This document shows positions 1 through 5,990 of a stretch of 6,159 nucleotides of DNA, in pieces (the first letter of the stretch is position 1; every line of letters starts with the position of its first letter). The notes below the pieces were generated by a model. That model had not been told where the DNA came from. It made no database searches and saw nothing but the letters and a program-made list of their open reading frames with translations. The translations under genes and the position numbers were made by a program. The stretch spans positions 1 through 6,159 of the forward strand of contig JAGBFY010000284.1 of assembly GCA_017936245.1 (NCBI GenBank), given 5' to 3'. This DNA is from Kiritimatiellia bacterium. Its GTDB lineage: Bacteria; Verrucomicrobiota; Kiritimatiellia; RFP12; UBA1067.

Positions 1-2
1 AG

Positions 3-30
3 AGTGAGTCGTTAGTCGCTAGCGGTCAGT
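3..30. repeat. Four degenerate heptamers at the window edge (consensus near CGTTAGT)
   Basis: Reading in steps of seven from position 3 gives AGTGAGT, CGTTAGT, CGCTAGC and GGTCAGT. Three of the four end in AGT, the third in AGC. The run stops at 30 and touches the left edge, so it may be the worn end of a longer heptanucleotide array outside the window. Four imperfect copies could also arise by chance. Confidence 0.4.
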
Positions 31-90
31 CCACAAATATGCACTTATTTTCACAAATCAATCTGTGAGGATCTTTGTGGATTTGTGGGC
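31..90. repeat. Cluster of TTTGTGG/CCACAAA elements with a dyad and three degenerate 10-mers
   Basis: Three consecutive 10-mers, ATCTGTGAGG (61-70), ATCTTTGTGG (71-80) and ATTTGTGGGC (81-90), resemble each other. CCACAAAT at 31-38 is the exact reverse complement of ATTTGTGG at 81-88. Between them TCACAAATCAATCTGTGA (51-68) is a near-palindrome with TCACA/TGTGA arms. Whether this is an operator, an interspersed repeat or a relic is not clear. Confidence 0.4.
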
Positions 91-166
91 ACACCAAAAC
101 ATCACGGACAATAGGGACGTGCTCCTCTCTGATTTTGCAACTGCCTCTTATCTTAAGGAAATTTAC

Positions 167-205
167 GTTCGCACACGAACAGAGCACCGACCTAAAAAGT
201 TCGTG
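167..205. repeat. Inverted repeats with two alternative pairings
   Basis: CACGAAC (174-180) pairs exactly with GTTCGTG (199-205), a 7-bp stem with an 18-nt loop. The 3' part of the same arm, CGAAC (176-180), can instead pair with GTTCG (167-171), forming a 5-bp stem with a CACA loop. The two foldings exclude each other. No expression platform such as a T tract or start codon with RBS is obvious. Confidence 0.35.
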
Positions 206-219
206 GCCGAAGAACATTG

Positions 220-239
220 CTATCCCATAGGCGGGATAG
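220..239. repeat. 7-bp hairpin CTATCCC/GGGATAG
   Basis: CTATCCC (220-226) and GGGATAG (233-239) form a perfect 7-bp stem with a 6-nt loop ATAGGC. No run of T follows on either strand, so it does not look like an intrinsic terminator; it may be a protein site or part of a structured RNA. Confidence 0.35.
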
Positions 240-379
240 AATCCTTTCTTTGATTGGCTCTTATGGTATCATAACAACAACGTCGCCGTCAATGGGAAAT
301 CTGACGTTATTTTGCATAAAATCATACCCCCTCCCCATTTTTAGTAAATATAACTCATGGCAATTCCTGTTCCACTGTA

Positions 380-409
380 AAGGAAACAGAACCGTCGGCA
401 AAGATGCCG
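380..409 (-). terminator. Weak candidate terminator after the GH2 gene
   Basis: About 75 nt past the GH2 stop, the minus strand reads CGGCATCTTTGCCG (409-396): a perfect 5-bp stem with a 4-nt loop. It is followed after four bases by the T-rich stretch TTCTGTTTCCTTT. The stem is short and the T tract interrupted, so intrinsic termination here would be inefficient. It is the only terminator-like structure seen near the end of the gene. Confidence 0.25.
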
Positions 410-483
410 CCGCAAAACAGCAGCCATGCCGATCTTACCTCAGCACCGGAGCGAAGTTGGCGAGGACGGAACACCAGCAGCTG

Positions 484-3309
484 TCACGGCTGAGCAAACG
501 CTCCTGCACGGACAAGACCCGACGTATCGTTGGGGTTGCGGGCGCGGTTGGCGTTGCGCACGGCACCGGAAACGAGAGGAGCATTTATGACGGCGCGGAG
601 CTGTTCGACCGTGATGCTCTGCCTCGGATTGAACCTCTCCCCAGATGCATAGGCGACAATCCTGTCCTTGAGCCATGCCGCCGCCGGATCGTCCTTGCCG
701 AACTTGAACGAGCACACCAGCAGTTTTCCCTTTCCAACCTGATACTCAAACACCATCGCCTGACGGATGGGATGCTTGATCGCGGAAGCGATATCGACAA
801 CAGGATCGAAAGGCACGCCCGCCTCCAGCTGAACAGCCGCACCGCCTTCCATCAGGCGGCGGAACTGCCAACCGCAGTATCCGTCATGCGGCAATCCTTC
901 AAACACGGGATGTCCTGACTTGATGACGGTGGCGTAGTTTCCGGAGCAGCGTCCCGCAAGACCGATGCGGAAGGTGGTCGGCAGGGACTTGAACGGTCCT
1001 GCGCCGAACAGAAGCACCTTCTCGCCCTTTTCAAGCGCGGCGACAAGATCCTTCTCTGATATGCCGTCGACAACTTTGATGCTTGAAGCCACAGCAGCGG
1101 TCTCGACCTTCGGGAACGCATACATCTCCCATTCGTTGGAGGCTTTGACCTTGCCGCCCGTGAATGCAACCTTCAGCATATATTTCTTAACTGCAACAGA
1201 CTGCGGAACCGGTATCTCAACCTTGCCGAGCGGCGTAAGCCTGCCGTTCGCGACATCGCCGACATTCAGGGTGTCGGCAAACACGGCATTGCCCAGCGCA
1301 TCGGTCAAAGCGACTTCAAGTTTTGCCGCAGGTGCAGCATCATCGTAGTTCGAGATGGAGAATCTCACCGTCTTCACATCACCCGCCGTCACGTTGAAGT
1401 CGCTTCCGAGATCGGAAAGAACCACAGCGGCGGAATTGTAACGGAGAGCGTTCTCTACCGTCTCACCCGGCTTGAGACGGTAGAACTCGTCCATCATTCC
1501 CACGGAGTAGCCGAACGTGTGCCAGTGGGTATTGATGTCACCGAGGAAGTCGTAACCGACCACGCGGTCTGCAGCCCGCAGCTTTTCGAAACAGTGCTTG
1601 CGGATGCGCCACATCCATTCGCACGAATTGACGAAATACGTGTTGGCACGGTCAAGGAGCCCCTTCTCCTTGAGCATTCTGCGGGGTTCGGAGAAAAGTC
1701 CCGTCTTCAGGATCGGGGAGTCCTTCGGATACAGCTTCTCGAGACCGAAATCGACATAACTGCTGTCGATGCATATCTCGTGTGATGTACGCGGCTTGCC
1801 GCAGTACACGTCGCCCCATGCATCGAGATCGGCGGATGTGCCGCTGTTCAAGGAATCATAGCTTGTCACACCCAACTGATAAGACGTATAGAGATCGCAG
1901 TATTCGGAGAGACGTGAAACGCGTTCCGGATTGTGCGCGAACGGTTTCTGCACAATTACGTCCTTGCCCTTCACAAGCGCATATTCGATTCCGCGCATCG
2001 CGCTCATCGGAGAGAAGAGGGAGTCCGTGCGCTCATGCACCATGTCCGCGACATCGCGCAGGTAGGCCTCGGCGAGCTTATCGATGCGCGTCTCGTTTCC
2101 GGTGCAGTAGATTACGACGGAAGGATGGCGGCGGGCGAATGAGATGATCGCCGCGAATTCCGGCTCGGACACGAAGTTCGGCGATTCGATGTGCACGGCC
2201 ATGCCGAGTTCATCGGTCGCTTCAAGATACTCTACCGGCGGCACGAAAGTGTGGAAGCGGACAAAGTTGAAGCCCAGCTCCTTGCGCTTCGCCGTTATCA
2301 TGCGGTAGTATTCGAGGTCACGAGGCAGGTGGAGGGTCTTCGCGAAATAGCAGTGCTCTGTCACCCCACGCAGATAGATGGGCTTGCCGTTCAGCTTGAG
2401 CTTTTCACCATCAGCGACAAGACGGCGAATGCCGAACTTCTGTCTGTACGAACCTTCTGGAGTCGTGATCTTCAGTTCATAGCGCTTCGGGCTCTCCGGA
2501 GACCAAAACTCATAGCCTGCCGTCTTGAGCGCGAAGTCGCCTTTGGCTGAACCCTTCTCCTTGACTTCCGCGCCATCTAAAATCTCATACGAAAAATCAT
2601 TCACTCCGTCCACGTGGACCGTAAACGTCTTCAAATCGGCGGCGGTCGTTACGTATACATCAGAAAGGCGGTTTTTCGGGAAACGGAGCGCAAGCTTTCC
2701 GTTCACGCCACCTGTCGCACCGAATGTCGAACGGGTGGTGAGGCCGGTCACGTAAGCGCCACAGTATCCGAGATTCGGATTGTTCGAAACCGCCATCACG
2801 ATTTCGTTCGCGCCCTTCTTCAGGATGCCGGCAGGAACGGTAAGCTCGAAAGGTGTTGAGAAGCCGGCGCGGAATGCGACAAACCTTCCGTTGATCCACA
2901 CATGCACTTGATTGCGCACGCCCTCGAATGCGAGAATCGCAGCGCCATCCCTATCCAGCTCGACCGTGCGGCGATAGAAGAAACATCCGTATATGTTCGG
3001 CAGCGACGTGTCGGAAGCATATCCGGAAATGGGAAACTTCTGCACCTCATAGACGGGGTTGATGCGGAAGTTGTCCTTGATTCCCGCAACCCGGAATGCC
3101 GGAACCATATCCTCCCAGTATCCGGGCACGGCATTGTCAATCGTAAACCCTTTGAAGGAAGGCTGATCGAGCGTCTCCCACGCGTATGGCTGGTATGCCA
3201 TTTCCCAGCTGCCGTCCAAAGAGACGGAATCATATATGCAATGCTCAAAAGGAGCTGCCGTGCACATTGCCGCATACATTGCGGCGAACAGGATCAATAT
3301 TTTTTTCAT
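484..3309 (-). CDS. Exported glycoside hydrolase family 2 protein with C-terminal amidotransferase-like domain
   Basis: A 941-residue exported enzyme expected to hydrolyse a beta-linked sugar from a plant or host glycan; the substrate cannot be told. The signal peptide is MKKILILFAAMYAAMCTAA. Domains follow the GH2 order: an N-terminal sugar-binding jelly roll (about 31-190, with LDGSWEMAY and GCFFYRRTVEL), an Ig-like domain (about 200-300), and a TIM barrel from LNGKPIYLRGVTEH (306-319) to about 615. The putative acid/base is Glu406 in CTGNETR and the putative nucleophile Glu511 in RTSHEICID. GYDFLGDINTHW (585-596) and VGMMDEFYRLKPGE (603-616) are typical of this branch. A beta-sandwich (about 640-735) follows, then a Rossmann, amidotransferase-like domain (about 740-890) with KVLLFGAG and HPVFEGLPHDG. 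The start at 3309 is chosen for the signal peptide; GTG at 3339 is possible but lies within the promoter. No Shine-Dalgarno is seen. It ends with TGA at 486-484. Confidence 0.92.
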   Translation of the reverse strand: MKKILILFAAMYAAMCTAAPFEHCIYDSVSLDGSWEMAYQPYAWETLDQPSFKGFTIDNAVPGYWEDMVPAFRVAGIKDNFRINPVYEVQKFPISGYASDTSLPNIYGCFFYRRTVELDRDGAAILAFEGVRNQVHVWINGRFVAFRAGFSTPFELTVPAGILKKGANEIVMAVSNNPNLGYCGAYVTGLTTRSTFGATGGVNGKLALRFPKNRLSDVYVTTAADLKTFTVHVDGVNDFSYEILDGAEVKEKGSAKGDFALKTAGYEFWSPESPKRYELKITTPEGSYRQKFGIRRLVADGEKLKLNGKPIYLRGVTEHCYFAKTLHLPRDLEYYRMITAKRKELGFNFVRFHTFVPPVEYLEATDELGMAVHIESPNFVSEPEFAAIISFARRHPSVVIYCTGNETRIDKLAEAYLRDVADMVHERTDSLFSPMSAMRGIEYALVKGKDVIVQKPFAHNPERVSRLSEYCDLYTSYQLGVTSYDSLNSGTSADLDAWGDVYCGKPRTSHEICIDSSYVDFGLEKLYPKDSPILKTGLFSEPRRMLKEKGLLDRANTYFVNSCEWMWRIRKHCFEKLRAADRVVGYDFLGDINTHWHTFGYSVGMMDEFYRLKPGETVENALRYNSAAVVLSDLGSDFNVTAGDVKTVRFSISNYDDAAPAAKLEVALTDALGNAVFADTLNVGDVANGRLTPLGKVEIPVPQSVAVKKYMLKVAFTGGKVKASNEWEMYAFPKVETAAVASSIKVVDGISEKDLVAALEKGEKVLLFGAGPFKSLPTTFRIGLAGRCSGNYATVIKSGHPVFEGLPHDGYCGWQFRRLMEGGAAVQLEAGVPFDPVVDIASAIKHPIRQAMVFEYQVGKGKLLVCSFKFGKDDPAAAWLKDRIVAYASGERFNPRQSITVEQLRAVINAPLVSGAVRNANRARNPNDTSGLVRAGAFAQP

Positions 3310-3316
3310 GCCAACG

Positions 3317-3347
3317 ATTATACCACATCTGCCGGACACTCGGTAAA
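3317..3347 (-). promoter_or_regulatory. Predicted extended -10 promoter of the GH2 gene
   Basis: On the minus strand a perfect TATAAT occupies 3322-3317, preceded by TGG (3325-3323), forming the extended -10 form TGnTATAAT. A weak -35, TTTACC (3347-3342, four of six matches to TTGACA), lies 19 nt further upstream. The expected transcription start, about 7 nt after the -10, falls on or next to the ATG at 3309. This fits sigma-70-type promoters. If the organism uses a different housekeeping consensus, such as that of Bacteroidota, the match would be chance. Confidence 0.6.
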
Positions 3348-3354
3348 GTCCACT

Positions 3355-3639
3355 CTACATTGAAGAGGCGGTTTCGAGCACCTTTACAGCGCGGAAGCCG
3401 CCCCAGATGAATAGCCGCCATGGACGTATGTTGCGCACTACCTTGACCACATTGCCGTTCCGGTCGAGGAATGTGGCATCTATCGGAAAGGACATGAAGA
3501 ATGTATGGATCGAGTTGCACCTGAGTATCAGCAACCCTTCGCCCGGCGGCAAACGTCTGGAGCCTATCAGCCCTTTCGCCCGCTCAAAAAACGTGCGGGC
3601 GACCTTCGCCCGCACTCCCAGTATCTCAACCGTTTCCAA
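3355..3639 (-). CDS. DUF192 family protein, short, TTG start, coupled to rnfD
   Basis: A 94-residue protein of unknown biochemical role. The family pattern is clear: FFERAKGLIGSRRLPPGEGL (17-36), then CNSIHTFFMSFPIDATFLDR (41-60), then GNVVKVVRNIRPWR (62-75) and AVKVLE (84-89). The variant with Cys-x-SIHTFFM is common in bacterial DUF192 proteins. No signal peptide or membrane segment is seen, whereas some DUF192 proteins are exported. The only usable start is TTG at 3639, one nt after the rnfD stop, with GGAAG (3652-3648) 8 nt upstream, so it probably depends on coupling to rnfD. The protein stops right after the VLE strand; many relatives continue about 15-25 residues with a LPAGTAxRxGLxxGD-like tail. 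The frame after the stop in the other two registers does not restore that tail, so a natural short form is more likely than a frameshift. A role in Rnf assembly is only a guess from position. Confidence 0.8.
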   Translation of the reverse strand: METVEILGVRAKVARTFFERAKGLIGSRRLPPGEGLLILRCNSIHTFFMSFPIDATFLDRNGNVVKVVRNIRPWRLFIWGGFRAVKVLETASSM

Positions 3640-3640
3640 T

Positions 3641-4588
3641 TTATTTTCTTCCGAACGGCTTTGGCTGCGTGTAGCGGTTTATGAGAGGCGTGACCGCGTT
3701 CATGATGAGAATCGCGAACGACACGCCTTCAGGGTATCCGCCGCCGGAGCGGATGCACATTGTGAGAAGCCCGCAGCCGATACCGAACACGATCTTCCCC
3801 TTTGCCGTGATGGGCGAGGTCACGTAGTCCGTAGCCATGAAACACGCGCCGAGGATCGCGCCGCCGGAAAGCACGTGCAGGACAGGCGGCACACCGCCCT
3901 TGAACAGAGCGAACACGAACATGGTGGCAAGGAACGACACCGGAATGTGCCAGGTGATGACCTTGCGGATGATGAGATACGCCGCGCCGATGAGAAGCGC
4001 GACCGCGCATGTTTCGCCAATGCAGCCTCCGATATTGCCGAGCAGGAAGCTCTTGAGGGACGTAAGCTGCGACACATCGCCCTTCTTGATGAACATAAGA
4101 GGCGTGGCGCACGTGACCGCATCAACGGATGTCGCGCCGGTCACGGACTCGTATCCCGCCGGGTTGCTCCATGTGGTCATCGCACCGGTGAACGATATGA
4201 GCATGAACGCCCGTGCGGAAAGAGCCGGGTTGAACGGATTGTAGCCAAGACCACCGAACACCTGCTTGGCGACCGCAATCGCGAACACGCTGCCCGTCAC
4301 CGCCATCCACAGCGGAAGGTCCGGCGGCAGGTTGAGTGCGAGAAGAAGTCCGGTAAGCACGGCGGAGAAATCGCCGATGGAGTTCTCGCGCTTCATCGCA
4401 ATGCGGCACACGGCTTCGGTCACGACCGAGGCGGCAACGCACACGGCGATAAGCCACACGGCGCGCATGCCGAAGAACCATACGGAACATCCCGCCGCCG
4501 GAAGAAGCGCGATTATCACATCGCGCATCATGGAACTCACGCTGTTCTTGGCGTGGGCGTGCGGTGAACTGGAAAGTATCAACTTCAT
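3641..4588 (-). CDS. rnfD: RnfD, membrane subunit of the Rnf complex with covalent FMN site
   Basis: A 315-residue integral membrane protein, slightly shorter than many RnfD (about 330-350). Hydrophobic segments are visible at about 22-41, 43-60, 74-87, 93-110, 124-137, 194-208, 213-229, 238-251, 265-279 and 287-302, consistent with the multi-span RnfD/NqrB family. Family marks include SSPHAHAKNSV near the N-terminus, GYNPFNPALSARAF (115-128) and YPEGVSFAILIMN (285-297). The flavinylation site, normally [S/T]GAT with FMN esterified to the Thr by ApbE, is best matched by DAVTCATPL (156-164), giving Thr162. A second motif, VTGATS (149-154), lies just before it, giving Thr153. RnfD is thought to take part in transmembrane electron transfer and ion pumping. 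It starts 4 nt after rnfC with a good RBS. No rnfG follows. NqrB is excluded mainly by the neighbouring RnfC with its clusters. Confidence 0.94.
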   Translation of the reverse strand: MKLILSSSPHAHAKNSVSSMMRDVIIALLPAAGCSVWFFGMRAVWLIAVCVAASVVTEAVCRIAMKRENSIGDFSAVLTGLLLALNLPPDLPLWMAVTGSVFAIAVAKQVFGGLGYNPFNPALSARAFMLISFTGAMTTWSNPAGYESVTGATSVDAVTCATPLMFIKKGDVSQLTSLKSFLLGNIGGCIGETCAVALLIGAAYLIIRKVITWHIPVSFLATMFVFALFKGGVPPVLHVLSGGAILGACFMATDYVTSPITAKGKIVFGIGCGLLTMCIRSGGGYPEGVSFAILIMNAVTPLINRYTQPKPFGRK

Positions 4589-4592
4589 CTGC

Positions 4593-5960
4593 TCAACTCC
4601 TCTTCTCTGCTGCTGCGGCCGCAGCCGCCTTCTCTCTTGCTATTCTCGTACGGATGGCGGCCTTTGCACGGCGGCAGTTCTGCGTAACATCACGATATGC
4701 GGGACAGCTGAACGAGCAGGCTCCGCACTCGATGCAGTTCATCACACCGTACTTCTCGGCGAATGCGATGTCGTCCGCTTCGACGGCGCACGAGATCGCC
4801 GCCGGATTGAGGCTCATTGGACACGCCCTCAGACACGTTCCGCAGTTGATGCACGGATGCGACGAATACTGGAACACACGCTTCTCGGTTAGAAGCGTAA
4901 GACCGGATGTCGTCTTAGTGGTGGATATCGACATGTCCGCCACGTTGAAGCCCATCATCGGACCACCCGAAAGCACCTTGCGGACATCCTCCTTCGCCCC
5001 GCCGGCGAACGCCACCATGTCCTCATAGCGCGTTCCGCATGGTGCGAGAACATTCTTGGGATCATTCACACCGTCACCCGTGACGGTTGTCACGCGCTCA
5101 ATGAGCGGTTTGCCGAGGGTAACCGCGTCCGCAATCGCCGCGACTGTTCCGATGTTCTCAACTACGCATCCGACTTCAATAGGAAGACCACCTTCGGGAA
5201 CAATGCGCTTTACCGTTGCATATATCTGGTGCTTCTCGCTGCCTTGCGGATAGAGTACGGGAAGAACCACGATCTCAACATTTCCTTCGATATCGGCGAA
5301 CGCCTTCTCCAGCGCGGCAATGGCCTCGGGCTTGTTCGCCTCGACTGCGATGCGCACAGCCGGTCCGTTCAGAACCTTGCGCATGATCTCAACGCCGGTA
5401 CGGACGCGGTCCGCACGCTCCAGCATCATGCGGAAGTCCGCCGTGAGATACGGCTCGCATTCCGCACCGTTCAGGATAAGATATTCGCAATGCTTGTCTG
5501 GCGGCGGATTGAGCTTCACGGACGATGGGAATCCAGCACCACCCATACCGCATATACCAGCATCCTCAACACGCTTGAGAAGCTCCTCCTTCGTAGCGGT
5601 CTTCCAGTCCAGCGGCGGCATGTACGCCGTCTCGTCGCTAGCCTCGGTCTCAAGCACGACGGCATTCGCGTAGCCGCCTGCCGCTCCCTGCTTGAGTTCG
5701 ACAGATTTCACCGTTCCGCAGGCGCTCGCGTGGACGTTGGCGGAGATGAATCCGCCCTTTTCGCCGATGAGCTGTCCCTTGACCACCTTGTCGCCAGGCT
5801 TGACAAGACACTTGGCGGGAGCGCCAAGGTGCTGGCTCATGGAGATAACAAGCGTTCCTGGAAGCGGAATCGCCTCAATGGCCTTGTCCCGTGCGAGATC
5901 CTTGTGGTACTCGGGATGGACACCGCCATGGAACTTGAAGGATGACTTTACCGTTTTCAT
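4593..5960 (-). CDS. rnfC: RnfC, NADH/FMN-binding iron-sulfur subunit of the Rnf complex
   Basis: A 455-residue peripheral subunit of the Rnf complex that exchanges electrons with NAD(H) on the cytoplasmic side. The N-terminal FHGGVHPE motif (10-17) and a barrel-sandwich-like region with LVKPGDKVVKGQLIG (52-66) are typical of RnfC. Next come the nucleotide/FMN-binding glycine-rich segment CGMGGAGFP (137-145) and NGAECEPYLTADFRMM (164-179), then an SLBB-like region (about 265-355). Two complete [4Fe-4S] motifs follow: Cys370, 373, 376, 380 and Cys409, 412, 415, 419, both ending CP. These clusters separate RnfC from its homologue NqrA. The protein ends in a short Ala-rich basic tail (444-455), without the long repetitive tail of E. 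coli RsxC. The start at 5960 rests on the GAGAGG site; 5987 is the alternative. It lies between rnfB and rnfD, four nt before the rnfD start, in an evident operon. Confidence 0.95.
   Translation of the reverse strand: MKTVKSSFKFHGGVHPEYHKDLARDKAIEAIPLPGTLVISMSQHLGAPAKCLVKPGDKVVKGQLIGEKGGFISANVHASACGTVKSVELKQGAAGGYANAVVLETEASDETAYMPPLDWKTATKEELLKRVEDAGICGMGGAGFPSSVKLNPPPDKHCEYLILNGAECEPYLTADFRMMLERADRVRTGVEIMRKVLNGPAVRIAVEANKPEAIAALEKAFADIEGNVEIVVLPVLYPQGSEKHQIYATVKRIVPEGGLPIEVGCVVENIGTVAAIADAVTLGKPLIERVTTVTGDGVNDPKNVLAPCGTRYEDMVAFAGGAKEDVRKVLSGGPMMGFNVADMSISTTKTTSGLTLLTEKRVFQYSSHPCINCGTCLRACPMSLNPAAISCAVEADDIAFAEKYGVMNCIECGACSFSCPAYRDVTQNCRRAKAAIRTRIAREKAAAAAAAEKRS
4597..4603 (-). promoter_or_regulatory. 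Ribosome binding site of rnfD (AGAGGAG) inside the 3' end of rnfC
   Basis: AGAGGAG overlaps the last codons of rnfC and ends 8 nt before the rnfD ATG at 4588. The layout suggests that translation of rnfD is coupled to that of rnfC. Confidence 0.7.
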
Positions 5961-5967
5961 TTTTCTG

Positions 5968-5973
5968 CCTCTC
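5968..5973 (-). promoter_or_regulatory. Ribosome binding site of rnfC (GAGAGG)
   Basis: GAGAGG lies 7 nt upstream of the ATG at 5960. This decides the start: the two earlier in-frame ATGs at 5987 and 5984 have no Shine-Dalgarno match in front of them and would add nine residues not expected for RnfC. Confidence 0.7.
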
Positions 5974-5990
5974 GTTTCATCCATCATTGA

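Larger units (their letters stand above)
1..483. other. Non-coding region downstream of the GH2 gene, about 480 nt
   Basis: No convincing gene. From 483 to about 375 the composition stays GC-rich like the coding region; below about 370 it is clearly richer in A and T. Two opposite ORFs of 62-63 codons (65-253 plus, 26-217 minus) overlap each other; neither has a ribosome binding site or recognisable motifs, so they are left uncalled. The region holds a weak terminator-like hairpin (396-409), a C-run/G-run (327-336), hairpins at 167-205 and 220-239, degenerate 10-mers at 61-90 and heptamers at 3-30. No tRNA, CRISPR or insertion-sequence feature is visible. Confidence 0.7.

Noticed and set aside
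51..68. CRP-type operator
   Set aside because: The half-sites are in the opposite order (TCACA...TGTGA instead of TGTGA...TCACA) and spaced by 8, so it does not match the CRP consensus.
71..88. DnaA boxes or a replication origin in the TTTGTGGATTTGTGG stretch
   Set aside because: The best match to TTATCCACA has two mismatches, there is no array of good boxes, and no dnaA, dnaN or similar gene is nearby.
26..253. Two overlapping small ORFs on opposite strands in the AT-rich region
   Set aside because: They overlap almost completely, neither has a Shine-Dalgarno site, and part of the coding would come from the repeats at 31-90 and the hairpins. At most one could be real and nothing favours either.
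217..918. 233-codon plus-strand frame opposite the end of the GH2 gene
   Set aside because: Antisense to a confident coding region, no recognisable domain or ribosome binding site, and it crosses the composition change at about 370 without any sign of a real gene boundary.
975..1000. tRNA-like T-arm string (GGGACTTGAACGG) on the plus strand
   Set aside because: It lies inside the GH2 coding sequence and has no acceptor stem, anticodon arm or D arm around it.
3250..3309. Lipoprotein signal for the GH2 protein (Cys16)
   Set aside because: The residues before Cys16 are AAM; Met at -1 does not fit a lipobox, so an ordinary signal peptidase I site around Ala18-Ala19 is more likely.
3310..3339. 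GTG at 3339 as start of the GH2 gene
   Set aside because: It would place ten residues before a complete signal peptide and put the -10 box inside the coding sequence. Kept only as an alternative.
3407..4567. 386-codon open frame on the plus strand opposite rnfD and the DUF192 gene
   Set aside because: Its sequence is Arg/His/Glu-rich with no family motif and lies antisense to rnfD, whose motifs are clear. It is an open antisense frame produced by GC-biased codon use.
3641..5960. Nqr (Na+-translocating NADH:quinone oxidoreductase) instead of Rnf
   Set aside because: The RnfC-like protein has two CxxCxxCxxxCP motifs, which NqrA lacks, and the gene before it ends like RnfB.
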